Of a DNA stretch of 64,000 bases, positions 35,222-44,740 are shown piece after piece. This DNA is from Roseibium sediminis (GTDB taxonomy: Bacteria; Pseudomonadota; Alphaproteobacteria; Rhizobiales; Stappiaceae). Both the position numbers and the translations under genes were made by a program. Below the pieces are notes generated by a model, which ran no database searches, was not told where the DNA came from, and saw only the letters and a list, made by a program, of their open reading frames with translations. Position 1 is the first letter of the stretch. Each line of letters opens with the position of its first letter. Location of the stretch: contig NZ_VXDB01000003.1 in assembly GCF_008711325.1 (NCBI RefSeq), forward strand, positions 62,001-126,000, read 5' to 3'.

Positions 35222-38200
35222 GATTTATCCTTGGAGTTCATGTTCTCCTTGAGCGCCATCAGCGCAGCAAACGGAGAATTCGGATCAATCGGCTTGTCCT
35301 TGGCAGGTGCGCGGTCACGGCGCGGCGCATCGCCAAATCCGCCGCCGCCCTTGCCCCCCTTCTGCGGCTTGCCGCCCGGACGTCCCTTGCCACCATGAGC
35401 GCGCTTGTCGCCACGGCCAGCACCGGCATTGCGATTGTCGCCACCCCGACGGTTTTCCTGACGCGGGCGCGGACGGCGATCTGGCCGTCCCGGACGCCAG
35501 ATCTGGATCGTAACCGTCTCGGTTTCGCCTTCTGCTGCCTCGATCACACCAGTCGGATCGGCTGCAGCCTCAGCCTCCACGGGGGCCTCGGCAACCGGAA
35601 CTTCGGCAACAGCGACCTGCGGTTCGGAAACTTCGGCCTCTGCCGCAATTTCTTCTCCAGCAGCACTGTCGCCAGACGTTTCAGCAGCGGGAGCCGCTTC
35701 CACAGCCGGAGCAGAAGCTTCTGCAGCCTCATCATCCTTGCGGACAACCGGGCGCTGGACTTCCTTGGTTTCGAACCGATAGCCAAGCGACTTCAGGACT
35801 TCGGCAAAATCGTCGCCGGCACAGCCCAGGAGCGATGTCATGGCAACAGTTACGGTGAACCCGCCACCTTGCTCAATCGCGCCTTCCGGCGGAGCAACGT
35901 CCTTGTCGAGCTGCTTCCAGGCAATCAGGGGCCGGATCAGATCAGCAAGGCGCTCCAGAATATCTACGCGGACAGCGCGGCCACCGCATACACGGAAGCC
36001 GACCACCTTGTAGAGCGACGGCGAAATGGTCGTATCAACCGGAATGGAGGTCCGGCCAGAAGCACTGAGCTGTGGCAGCTCGGACAGACCGTTCATTTCC
36101 AGATTGTCGTTCTTAAGAGCCCAGAGCTGAGCCATGAGCTGGCTCGGAGCCGGTTTCAGCAGGCTTGGAACAAAGATCGTGTAAGCGCCAAATCGCACCC
36201 CGTGCTTGCGCAGGGAAGCGCGCATGTCCTGATCAAGCTGGCGAATCTCGTCGGAAGCTTCCTGGCGTTCCAGAATGCCGAGATTTTCCACCAGCCGGAA
36301 TGCCACACCACGGGCGAGACCATCGAGGCCCTCACCGGACTTCAGATCGGCCAGAGGCTTCAGGAGGGTTTCGACCTGGGCTTTCACCCAGAGATCCACG
36401 CGCTCCTGCACTTTTTCGCGGGTTGGACCGGACAACTGCTCATCGGCCAGCAAAAGAACATTGGGCACGAGAACGTCATCGCTTGCCGTCAGCTTGGCAA
36501 CCGCCTCGCCGCGCCAGCGGATGCTTCCGTCCGACGTCAGGATGAAATCGCTGTTTTCGGACCGGGCCAACCTGTCCGCACGGTTTTCAATTTCCGTCAC
36601 AAGCGCCTTTTGGGCAGCAGCCCGCACAGCCTTGCCATCTGGACCGTCTGCCCCGGGGTCTGGAGCAAACCGGAAGCCAAGCAGGTTTCCGATGTGCTGA
36701 CCTTCAACGAGCACATCACCGCCCGATGTAATTTCCGCTTCCAGCATTGCGTTCTCTCTCAAGCGTCTCATCAATACACTGGTTCGCCGGTCGACGAACC
36801 TTTGGGTCAGTCGTTCATGCAGGGCATCCGACAACCTGTCTTCTATTCCCCGCGTAACCTCTTGCCAATGGTCCGGATCAGCCAGCCAATCCTGCCGGTT
36901 CGCAACGAATGTCCAGGTACGAACATGCGCAATCCGGTTTGCGAGAGTGTCGATATCACCATCCACACGATCTGCGAAGGCCAATTGGCGGGTAAACCAG
37001 TCCTCATCAATGTTTCCATCCTGGATCAGATGGACAAAAATCGAATTCAAAAGCTCGCCGTGATTGGCGGGCGCAATCTTGCGGTAGTCCGGCACCTGAC
37101 AGACATCCCAAAGCAGTTCGACCTCGCGGCGACCCTTTGCCATGTCCTGAATGTCCCGATCCCGGGTCAAATGTTCAAGCGCAGCTACATCATCACTTGT
37201 GGGCGCTCTTGCAAGCCCTTCTTCCCTCGGAGCGACGTCAAGCGCCCGCTTCAACGCGGAAATCGATGAGAAATCCAGTGCACTGTTGCGCCATTGCAGC
37301 ACTTTCAATGCGTCAAATTGATGGCTTTCGATCCGTTCCACCAGCTCGTCGTCCAGCGGATCCACCCGCCCGGTCACCCCGAAAGTGCCGTCGCGGGTAT
37401 GCCGCCCGGCGCGCCCCGCAATCTGTCCCATTTCAGAAGGGGTCAGCTGGCGGTACTGGTAACCATCGTATTTGCGAGCGCCGGCAAAGGCGATGTGATC
37501 GACATCCAGATTAAGCCCCATGCCGATGGCATCGGTGGCAACAAGATGTTCGACGTCGCCATTTTGGAAGAGCTCCACTTGCGCATTGCGCGTGCGGGGA
37601 CTGAGCGACCCGAGAACCACAGCCGCACCGCCGCGCTGACGGCGGATCAGTTCGGCAATCCCGTAAACTTCGTCCGAGGAGAACGCCACGATTGCCGAGC
37701 GGGCAGGCAGACGCGAAACTTTCTTTGACCCGGCGTAGCTGAGCACAGACATGCGTGGCCGAGTGATGACATTCAGACCCGGCAACAGCTTTTCCAGAAG
37801 CGGGCGAACCGTCATGGCCCCAAGAAGGAGCGTCTCCGACTGCCCGCGCAGGTTCAGGACCCGGTCGGTAAAGATATGCCCGCGATCAAGATTTCCGGCG
37901 AGCTGCACCTCGTCGATGGCGACAAAGTCCGTCTGAAGGTCCAGCGGCATCGCTTCAACGGTCGACACCCAATAACGCGGTGCCTTGGGGAGGATCTTTT
38001 CCTCACCCGTAATCAGCGCAACTGCATCAGCCCCGGCCCGCTCTGCAACCTTGGTGTAGACCTCGCGCGCCAGAAGGCGCAGCGGCAAACCGATCAGACC
38101 CGACTTGTGACCAAGCATCCGCTCGATGGCCAAATGGGTCTTGCCGGTATTGGTCGGCCCAAGGACGGCTGTGACAGTGCGTGACCTGGCAGCCGGGGGC

Positions 38201-38226
38201 AGTTGCGTTATGCGTGGAAGGGACAT
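35218..38226 (-). CDS. Suv3-like ATP-dependent RNA helicase with low-complexity tail
   Basis: A 1002-residue superfamily 2 helicase related to mitochondrial Suv3. Walker A is GPTNTGKT (residues 23-30), motif II is IDEVQLAG (about 104), and motif VI is QIAGRAGRHTRDGTFG. The helicase core covers about 1-330; a long helical C-terminal region follows to about 830. The last 170 residues are Ala/Glu-rich and then Arg/Gly/Lys-rich (RRGGDNRNAGAGRGDKRAHG), a likely disordered RNA-binding tail. Suv3 proteins unwind RNA for degradation. It is followed directly by the S4 RNA-binding protein gene. Confidence 0.9.
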   Translation of the reverse strand: MSLPRITQLPPAARSRTVTAVLGPTNTGKTHLAIERMLGHKSGLIGLPLRLLAREVYTKVAERAGADAVALITGEEKILPKAPRYWVSTVEAMPLDLQTDFVAIDEVQLAGNLDRGHIFTDRVLNLRGQSETLLLGAMTVRPLLEKLLPGLNVITRPRMSVLSYAGSKKVSRLPARSAIVAFSSDEVYGIAELIRRQRGGAAVVLGSLSPRTRNAQVELFQNGDVEHLVATDAIGMGLNLDVDHIAFAGARKYDGYQYRQLTPSEMGQIAGRAGRHTRDGTFGVTGRVDPLDDELVERIESHQFDALKVLQWRNSALDFSSISALKRALDVAPREEGLARAPTSDDVAALEHLTRDRDIQDMAKGRREVELLWDVCQVPDYRKIAPANHGELLNSIFVHLIQDGNIDEDWFTRQLAFADRVDGDIDTLANRIAHVRTWTFVANRQDWLADPDHWQEVTRGIEDRLSDALHERLTQRFVDRRTSVLMRRLRENAMLEAEITSGGDVLVEGQHIGNLLGFRFAPDPGADGPDGKAVRAAAQKALVTEIENRADRLARSENSDFILTSDGSIRWRGEAVAKLTASDDVLVPNVLLLADEQLSGPTREKVQERVDLWVKAQVETLLKPLADLKSGEGLDGLARGVAFRLVENLGILERQEASDEIRQLDQDMRASLRKHGVRFGAYTIFVPSLLKPAPSQLMAQLWALKNDNLEMNGLSELPQLSASGRTSIPVDTTISPSLYKVVGFRVCGGRAVRVDILERLADLIRPLIAWKQLDKDVAPPEGAIEQGGGFTVTVAMTSLLGCAGDDFAEVLKSLGYRFETKEVQRPVVRKDDEAAEASAPAVEAAPAAETSGDSAAGEEIAAEAEVSEPQVAVAEVPVAEAPVEAEAAADPTGVIEAAEGETETVTIQIWRPGRPDRRPRPRQENRRGGDNRNAGAGRGDKRAHGGKGRPGGKPQKGGKGGGGFGDAPRRDRAPAKDKPIDPNSPFAALMALKENMNSKDKS

Positions 38227-38806
38227 GCTCAGTTATTGACCAGACTGTAGTGTGCCTGAGTGCTTTGGTTATGGACTGCGGGTGTCTAGCACACCAGATG
38301 GGGCCTGTCGTGGATTGATTTGGCGCGAGCCCCGTCAAAATCGCATGAAAAGTCAGGCAAAAGAACGACTCTGGAACAAACATCGACCGAATCGCTGACT
38401 CTTTCCGATTCACGCTTCGTTCCATACGACATTTTGTGACTGACCCAAACACACATACGAAATCCTGAATCTTTTGAATCACTTGCCCCATCGAGGTCTC
38501 AGAGCGCCGGATTCCGAGTCAAGCATTTAAATACCCAAAACCTGAGATTGCAGAAGCGAATTTAGAAAGTAAGAAACTGGACGGAGGGTGAACAGACAAC
38601 GCACGAATCGCTGATTCAATCAGGTTTCCCGTCTGTTCCTCCAACATATGGTTCTGTCATACGCCGAACGGCCTAGATACAGTTCCTGCAGATTATTTTA
38701 TAAAGCCTGAAATTGTTGCCAAGGTAAAGAAATCGCCCCATTTCGGGACAAGAAAAACACGCCTTGGTTGTTGCCTGCGACTTTTCAAAAAGATGCGATT
38801 TACCTG
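38227..38806. other. 580-bp non-coding region with an imperfect long hairpin
   Basis: No convincing gene. It separates the divergent helicase and LuxR genes and must hold both promoters. GGAGGGTGAACAGAC (38583-38597) pairs with GTCTGTTCCTCC (38631-38642) apart from a 3-nt bulge, and encloses the hairpin GAATC-GCT-GATTC (38605-38617). A near copy of that inner element, CGAATCGCTGACT, lies at 38388-38400. No luxI-type gene and no lux-box palindrome is seen. Confidence 0.5.
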
Positions 38807-39529
38807 ATGATGAACAACCGCACCGTCCATGCGCTTGAATTTTCCAATCGGATTGCAAGACAGACCAGCCGCGAGGCCGCCGGAAGCGAGCTTGCAAGTT
38901 TGACCGAAGATTTCGGCTACACATCCTTCGTTCTGGCCAGTTTCAGGAACGCCGATTCAACCCTCGCCCCCAACGTGCTCGCGACAAGCTGGGCAAGGGA
39001 ATGGCAGACGCGCTACAAGCAGCAGAACTACATTCTTGACGACCCCGTAGTGGCAAGAGCTCGAACGGCAACGGCTCCCTTCCATTGGCGAGAAGTTCGA
39101 AAGCACGGCAGAATATCTCCGCGCGGCGAACAGATACTGGCCGAAGCACGGTCCTTCGACATGCCTGACGGGATATTTGTCCCGATATTCGGACGACGGG
39201 GCCTTGCCGGGGCGCTGGCCCTTGGAGGCCGGGTTGCCAAAACCAAACAATCGGAGATGAAGGCACTACATCTGGCAGGGATCTATGCATTCGAGCGCTT
39301 TTTAAACCTCGCCGATGAAAAGCCGTCAGAGAGATCGGACCTGACCTGCCGCGAGCTGGAGTGCCTCCACTGGACGGCTGCGGGGAAGACCAGCGCGGAA
39401 ATTGCGGATCGCCTTGGTATCTCGCGACACACGGCAGACTGGTACCTCAAAGAAGCCGCAAGAAAACTCAATGCGCTGAACCGGACTCATGCGGTCGTGA
39501 TCGCCTACCGCAAGGGTCTGATCGCATGA
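38807..39529 (+). CDS. LuxR family regulator with autoinducer-binding domain (LuxR solo)
   Basis: About 240 residues from the ATG at 38807 (a second ATG follows directly). Residues about 20-165 form an autoinducer-binding domain; WAREWQTRYKQQNYILDDPV keeps the Trp, Tyr, Asp and Pro positions that contact acyl-homoserine lactones, and the following FHW supplies the second Trp. The C-terminal GerE-type helix-turn-helix reads ELECLHWTAAGKTSAEIADR. No synthase gene is nearby, so it is an orphan receptor that may sense self-made or foreign lactones. The ribosome site is weak. Confidence 0.88.
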   Translation: MMNNRTVHALEFSNRIARQTSREAAGSELASLTEDFGYTSFVLASFRNADSTLAPNVLATSWAREWQTRYKQQNYILDDPVVARARTATAPFHWREVRKHGRISPRGEQILAEARSFDMPDGIFVPIFGRRGLAGALALGGRVAKTKQSEMKALHLAGIYAFERFLNLADEKPSERSDLTCRELECLHWTAAGKTSAEIADRLGISRHTADWYLKEAARKLNALNRTHAVVIAYRKGLIA

Positions 39530-39663
39530 CAGGTTTCAAGACTATTCCGTTACAACCGTAACTATCTGATTCTGCTGATCTACCTCTTTCCTTCCGCCGA
39601 TTTGCCAAGTAGAACTCCACCCGCAAGCTGCAATTCAGCCTGGCCAAACGGGGGAGTACTCAC

Positions 39664-42600
39664 TTGACGATCCGCAAGATTCTTGTCGCCAACCGTTCAG
39701 AAATCGCCATTCGGGTGTTTCGCGCCGCGAACGAACTGGGCCTGAAGACAGTCGCCATTTTCGCAGAACAGGACAAGCTGGCACTGCACCGGTTCAAGGC
39801 GGACGAGGCCTATCAGGTCGGCAAGGGTCTCGGCCCCATCGAGGCGTACCTCTCCATCGACGAGATTATTCGCGTCGCAAAGCTGTCTGGCGCTGACGCC
39901 ATCCACCCCGGCTACGGTCTCCTGTCCGAAAGCCCGGAATTCGTTGATGCCTGCGAGGCAGCCGGAATTACCTTCATCGGTCCGAAGTCGGAAACCATGC
40001 GCAGCCTTGGCAACAAGGTGGCTGCCCGAAACCTTGCTATTCAGGCAGGCGTTCCGGTCATGCCTGCAACTGATCCCCTTCCTGACGACATCACGGAGAT
40101 CAAGCGCCAAGCCAATCAGATCGGCTATCCGGTGATGCTCAAGGCGTCCTGGGGGGGCGGTGGCCGCGGCATGCGCGTCCTTCCTGATGAAGCAACGCTT
40201 GAAAAGGAAGTCATTGCGGCCAAGCGTGAGGCAAAGGCTGCCTTCGGCAAGGACGAAATCTATCTGGAGAAGCTGGTTCAGCGCGCCCGCCACGTGGAAG
40301 TGCAGATCCTTGGCGATGGACAGGGCGGACTGGTTCACCTTTATGAGCGTGATTGCTCCATTCAGCGCCGGCACCAGAAAGTGGTTGAACGCGCTCCTGC
40401 CCCCTATCTGGATGAAGCCAAGCGTGTTGAGCTGTGCAACTACGGCCTCAAGATCGGTCAGGCGGTCAACTACCGCGGCGCCGGAACCATCGAGTTCCTA
40501 ATGGACGCCGATACCGGCGCAATCTACTTCATCGAGGTCAATCCACGTGTTCAGGTTGAGCACACCGTCACCGAGGAAGTGACAGGCATCGACATCGTCA
40601 AGGCACAGATCCAGATCGCCAATGGCGAGAAGATCGGCACCGAAGCAAGCGGCGTACCGGAACAGGCAAGGATCCGCCTCAACGGTCATGCCCTGCAGTG
40701 CCGCATCACCACCGAAGACCCGGAGCAGAACTTCATTCCCGATTATGGCCGCATCACCGCCTATCGCGGCGCGACCGGCTTCGGCATTCGTCTTGACGGT
40801 GGCACAGCCTATTCCGGCGCAGTCATCACCCGCTTCTATGACCCGCTTCTGGAAAAGGTGACCGCCTGGGCGCCAAGCGCGGAGGAGGCTTGCCGCCGCA
40901 TGGACCGGGCGCTCCGCGAGTTTCGCATCCGCGGCGTTGCCACCAATCTGGTGTTTTTGGAAAACATCATCGATCACCCGAACTTCCGGGCCAATAACTA
41001 CACCACACGCTTCATCGACGAGACGCCTGCGCTGTTTGCGCAGACCCGGCGACAGGATCGCGCCACAAAGCTCTTGACCTATATCGCCGATGTCTCCGTG
41101 AACGGCCATCCGGAAACCCGGGATCGTGTGCGCCCACCCGCAGACGCGCCCGAGCCGCAGATCCCCTTCTTTGGCGACGAGAAGCCGACCGGCACCCGCC
41201 AGCTTCTGGATCAGCTCGGTGCGCGCGGATTTGCCAGCTGGATGAAGGAACAAAAGCGCGTTCTCGTAACCGACACGACCATGCGCGATGGCCACCAGTC
41301 CTTGCTGGCAACCCGCATGCGCAGCCACGACATCGTGCGCATCGCAGACGCCTATGCAAGCGGTCTGCCCGAGCTCTTTTCGCTGGAGTGCTGGGGCGGT
41401 GCCACATTCGACGTCGCCATGCGCTTCCTGACGGAATGTCCGTGGGAGCGCCTGCGCCAGATCCGCGAACGGGCTCCGAACATTCTCCTGCAGATGCTGC
41501 TGCGCGGCTCCAACGGCGTTGGCTACACCAACTATCCCGACAATGTGGTGAAGTTCTTTGTCAAACAGGCTGCGGAAAACGGTGTTGACCTCTTCCGCGT
41601 GTTCGACTGCCTTAACTGGGTGGAGAACATGCGCGTCTCCATGGACGCGGTGAACGAATCCGGCAAGCTGTGCGAAGGGGTTCTGTGCTACACTGGCGAC
41701 ATCCTCGACAGTGCGCGCCCCAAATATGACCTGAAATATTATATTGGCCTTGCAAAGGAACTGGAAGCCGCCGGCGCCCATATACTCGGTTTGAAGGACA
41801 TGGCCGGTCTCTTGAAGCCGGAAGCCGCACGGGTTCTGATCAAGACCTTGAAGCAGGAAACCGATCTGCCGATCCACTTCCACACACACGATACTTCCGG
41901 TATTGCTGCGGCCACCATTCTGGCGGCAGTTGACGCTGGTGTTGATGCAGTCGACGCGGCAATGGATGCCCTGTCCGGCCTGACCTCGCAGCCCTGCCTA
42001 GGCTCGATTGTCGAAGCGCTGCGCGGCAGCGAGCGCGACACCGGGCTTGACGGCAAGACGATCCGCGAAATCTCCTTCTACTGGGAAGCGGTGCGCACCA
42101 AGTACCGCGCGTTTGAAAGCGACCTTCGTTTTGGTGCGTCTGAAGTCTACCTGCACGAGATGCCGGGCGGTCAGTTCACCAATCTCAAGGAACAGGCACG
42201 CTCGCTGGGGCTCGAAACCCGCTGGCACGAGGTTGCTCAAGCCTATGCCGATGCCAACATGATGTTCGGCGATATCGTCAAGGTGACCCCGTCTTCCAAG
42301 GTAGTGGGCGACATGGCGTTGATGATGGTCAGCCAGAACCTCACCGTTGCCGACGTGGAAGACCCGAACAAGGATGTCGCTTTCCCGGACAGCGTTGTGA
42401 AAATGCTGCATGGTGACCTTGGCCAGTCGCCGGGCGGATGGCCGAAAGCCCTGCAGGCCAAAGTCCTCAAGGGCGCAGAGCCAATCACTGTTCGCCCCGG
42501 CTCACTGCTTGAGGACGCCGATCTGGATGAAGAACGGACGAAGGCCGAGACCGCCTGCGATCGCGAAATCGACGACGCGGATCTCGCAGCCTACCTGATG

Positions 42601-43107
42601 TACCCGAAGGTCTTCACCGACTTTGACAAGGCCCAGCAGAAATACGGCCCGACCTCGGTTTTGCCGACACCGGTCTATTTCTACGGACTGGAAGTCGGAG
42701 ACGAGATCATGGTTGATCTGGAGCCCGGAAAGACACTGGTCATCCGCTGTCAGGCCATGGGCGAGACTGACGAGAAGGGCGAGAAGAAGGTGTTCTTCGA
42801 GCTGAACGGTCAGCCGCGTATCATCAAGGTTCCAGACCGCATTCACGGTGCAGCCGGAGCTGCAACCCTGCGCAAGGCAGAAGACGGCAATGCCGCACAT
42901 GTCGGCGCCCCGATGCCGGGCGTGATCTCCACCGTTGCCGTTCAGTCGGGTCAGGACGTGAAGTCCGGCGATGTACTCGTCTCCATAGAGGCCATGAAGA
43001 TGGAAACTGCCCTCCACGCGGATCGCGACGGCAAGATCAAGGAAGTTCTGGTGTCACCAGGCTCCCAAATCGATGCAAAGGACTTGCTGGTGGTTTTTGA
43101 AAGCTAG
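39664..43107 (+). CDS. pyc: Pyruvate carboxylase
   Basis: A 1147-residue single-chain biotin enzyme making oxaloacetate from pyruvate, bicarbonate and ATP. Residues 1-450 are biotin carboxylase (LVANRSEIAIRVFRAANELG, the Gly-rich loop KASWGGGGRGMRV, and EVNPRVQVEHTVTEEVTG). Residues about 530-810 are the carboxyltransferase barrel (TDTTMRDGHQSLLATRMR). The C-terminal biotinyl domain has EAMKMET with Lys1112. The start is TTG 39664, preceded by GGGGGAG; the family N-terminus begins there. It stands alone as an anaplerotic gene. Confidence 0.97.
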   Translation: MTIRKILVANRSEIAIRVFRAANELGLKTVAIFAEQDKLALHRFKADEAYQVGKGLGPIEAYLSIDEIIRVAKLSGADAIHPGYGLLSESPEFVDACEAAGITFIGPKSETMRSLGNKVAARNLAIQAGVPVMPATDPLPDDITEIKRQANQIGYPVMLKASWGGGGRGMRVLPDEATLEKEVIAAKREAKAAFGKDEIYLEKLVQRARHVEVQILGDGQGGLVHLYERDCSIQRRHQKVVERAPAPYLDEAKRVELCNYGLKIGQAVNYRGAGTIEFLMDADTGAIYFIEVNPRVQVEHTVTEEVTGIDIVKAQIQIANGEKIGTEASGVPEQARIRLNGHALQCRITTEDPEQNFIPDYGRITAYRGATGFGIRLDGGTAYSGAVITRFYDPLLEKVTAWAPSAEEACRRMDRALREFRIRGVATNLVFLENIIDHPNFRANNYTTRFIDETPALFAQTRRQDRATKLLTYIADVSVNGHPETRDRVRPPADAPEPQIPFFGDEKPTGTRQLLDQLGARGFASWMKEQKRVLVTDTTMRDGHQSLLATRMRSHDIVRIADAYASGLPELFSLECWGGATFDVAMRFLTECPWERLRQIRERAPNILLQMLLRGSNGVGYTNYPDNVVKFFVKQAAENGVDLFRVFDCLNWVENMRVSMDAVNESGKLCEGVLCYTGDILDSARPKYDLKYYIGLAKELEAAGAHILGLKDMAGLLKPEAARVLIKTLKQETDLPIHFHTHDTSGIAAATILAAVDAGVDAVDAAMDALSGLTSQPCLGSIVEALRGSERDTGLDGKTIREISFYWEAVRTKYRAFESDLRFGASEVYLHEMPGGQFTNLKEQARSLGLETRWHEVAQAYADANMMFGDIVKVTPSSKVVGDMALMMVSQNLTVADVEDPNKDVAFPDSVVKMLHGDLGQSPGGWPKALQAKVLKGAEPITVRPGSLLEDADLDEERTKAETACDREIDDADLAAYLMYPKVFTDFDKAQQKYGPTSVLPTPVYFYGLEVGDEIMVDLEPGKTLVIRCQAMGETDEKGEKKVFFELNGQPRIIKVPDRIHGAAGAATLRKAEDGNAAHVGAPMPGVISTVAVQSGQDVKSGDVLVSIEAMKMETALHADRDGKIKEVLVSPGSQIDAKDLLVVFES

Positions 43108-43301
43108 ACTGTATGAGCGGGCATCAGTGATAGTTGAGTATACTACACGAATGCGTGAACACGCTTACAACTGCTTCATTTGAAAAGAAAAATTCCATCT
43201 GATCGCGCAATATCACGTTTGGTCAAGCAGTTCGTGATTTGTGGAATTCTCCCGGTTTTTGAATAGTCGATCTGATTCAGTCGTCGAAGGGAGAGAGTTT
43301 G

Positions 43302-43895
43302 ATGAGAATTGCCACCATCTTGGCCGGGGTCGCCTTGGCTGCCGCAACCAGCGGTACCGCTCACGCTGCTTGCACGGCGCCCAAAGCCGGGGACGAGTTG
43401 ACCGGGGCGGAAGCGCAGGCGGTTTATGACTGCCTGAAAGACAGCTTGCATGCCGGTTATCAAAAGGGCAAAAAGCGCTGGGTCGATGCTGCTTTCGTCA
43501 GGGATTACAACACCTGGACACGCGCTAGTGCGTTCCCGGCTGCACCAGGTTTTCACGGCGGTCGTTTCTTGGTGACTTACGTGAACGACATTGGAGCAGA
43601 GGAATACTTGAAGTACAAGGATGAGGACGTCCATATTCCTGCGGGAACCAAGATCGCCAAGGAATCCTTTTCCATTAATGGAAAAGGCAAAGTAACCAAA
43701 GGGCCTTTGTTCCTTATGGAAAAGGTCGAAAAGGGCAAATCTCCCAAGACGGATGACTGGTATTACACAATGGTCTCCGCCAATGGAGCACCGCAAGCAG
43801 TTAATGTTTACACCGCTTGCAGCGAGTGCCATCAAGAAAACTATGGCCAACAGGGTGGACTGGGATATCCGGCTGAAGACGCTCGCATTCAATAG
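43302..43895 (+). CDS. Cytochrome P460 family c-type heme protein
   Basis: A 197-residue periplasmic protein with a signal peptide (MRIATILAGVALAAATSGTA, cleavage near AHAAC). GGGAGAGAG lies before the ATG. Residues about 85-195 resemble the cytochrome P460 domain: a VTYVNDIGAEEYLKYKD strand, PAGTKIAKESF, and a C-terminal heme c site CSECH at residues 173-177. P460 proteins oxidise hydroxylamine or act in NO detoxification, and their heme is cross-linked to a Lys; the cross-link cannot be assigned here. It is monocistronic, and no nitrification genes are nearby. Confidence 0.75.
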   Translation: MRIATILAGVALAAATSGTAHAACTAPKAGDELTGAEAQAVYDCLKDSLHAGYQKGKKRWVDAAFVRDYNTWTRASAFPAAPGFHGGRFLVTYVNDIGAEEYLKYKDEDVHIPAGTKIAKESFSINGKGKVTKGPLFLMEKVEKGKSPKTDDWYYTMVSANGAPQAVNVYTACSECHQENYGQQGGLGYPAEDARIQ

Positions 43896-43924
43896 TCGGG
43901 CGCAAACAGCTTATTCGACGGCGT

Positions 43925-44668
43925 TTAACCGGTGATGGTCTTTCGGTTTGGCGCCGTGCCAATCCAGAGGTCCATGAATTCGTCCAGCCACCTGCGGACG
44001 AAACGATCGTGAATGAACCGTCCCGCGAAATGATCGCGCCGCTGCTGGGCGCCTGGCAGTGTCATGCGCTCCGCCGCTTTCGTTGTCCAGCGCACCATCA
44101 TTTGGTGGGTCAGTTCCGGGTGAAACTGGATTCCATAGGCTGACGGACCATACCGGATAGCCTGATTGGGGTAGGCCCCGCCGCCTTCGGCCAGAAGTTC
44201 ACAGCCGTTCGGCAGGCTGAAGCCCTCACGGTGCCATTGGTAGACCTTGTCCGGCCAGTCCATCATGCCCTGGCCGGATCGAGTTGCATGGATCGGATAG
44301 TAGCCGATCTCCACGAGACCTTCATGATGTCCGGCAACAGTGCCCCCCAGTTGCTTGACCATCATCTGTGCTCCGAGACATATCCCGAAGAACGGTTTCT
44401 GCTCGCGAAGGGGAATCTTGATCCAGTCGATCTCCTTCTTCACGAAGGCATCCGTGTCATTTGCGCTCATCGGACCGCCGAAAATCACGGCACCCGCATG
44501 ATGGCGAAGTGTGTCCGGCAAACGATCACCAAATCGTGGCTTGCGTATGTCGAGTGCAAACCCGCGCCTGACAAGCTCCTGGCCGACACGTCCCGGAGAA
44601 GAATGTTCCTGATGCAGAACAACGAGAACACGCGAGCGCGACGGATCATTTGCCTGAGAAAACATCAT
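43925..44668 (-). CDS. Class I glutamine amidotransferase (GMP synthase-like)
   Basis: A 247-residue class I amidotransferase domain protein. The nucleophile elbow is FFGICLGAQMMVKQLGG, and YGIQFHPELTHQM provides His and Glu of the triad. No synthetase domain is attached. Stand-alone members hydrolyse gamma-glutamyl bonds or act as glutaminases for partner enzymes; the substrate is unknown. Two ATGs are adjacent at the start. It converges with the P460 gene and lies downstream of the TerB gene. Confidence 0.85.
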   Translation of the reverse strand: MMFSQANDPSRSRVLVVLHQEHSSPGRVGQELVRRGFALDIRKPRFGDRLPDTLRHHAGAVIFGGPMSANDTDAFVKKEIDWIKIPLREQKPFFGICLGAQMMVKQLGGTVAGHHEGLVEIGYYPIHATRSGQGMMDWPDKVYQWHREGFSLPNGCELLAEGGGAYPNQAIRYGPSAYGIQFHPELTHQMMVRWTTKAAERMTLPGAQQRRDHFAGRFIHDRFVRRWLDEFMDLWIGTAPNRKTITG

Positions 44669-44740
44669 GGCGTCGAATATGGGTCACAATTCTGTAAAGA
44701 TCGACCCCCTCCAATCAAGAGAAGGGCCGGTCTCAACTGT

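Noticed and set aside
35395..37269. 624-codon open frame on the plus strand
   Set aside because: Antisense to the helicase gene; it reflects third-position GC bias only.
38227..38806. luxI gene or lux box upstream of the LuxR gene
   Set aside because: No open frame with acyl-homoserine-lactone synthase features and no clear 20-bp lux-box palindrome is present.
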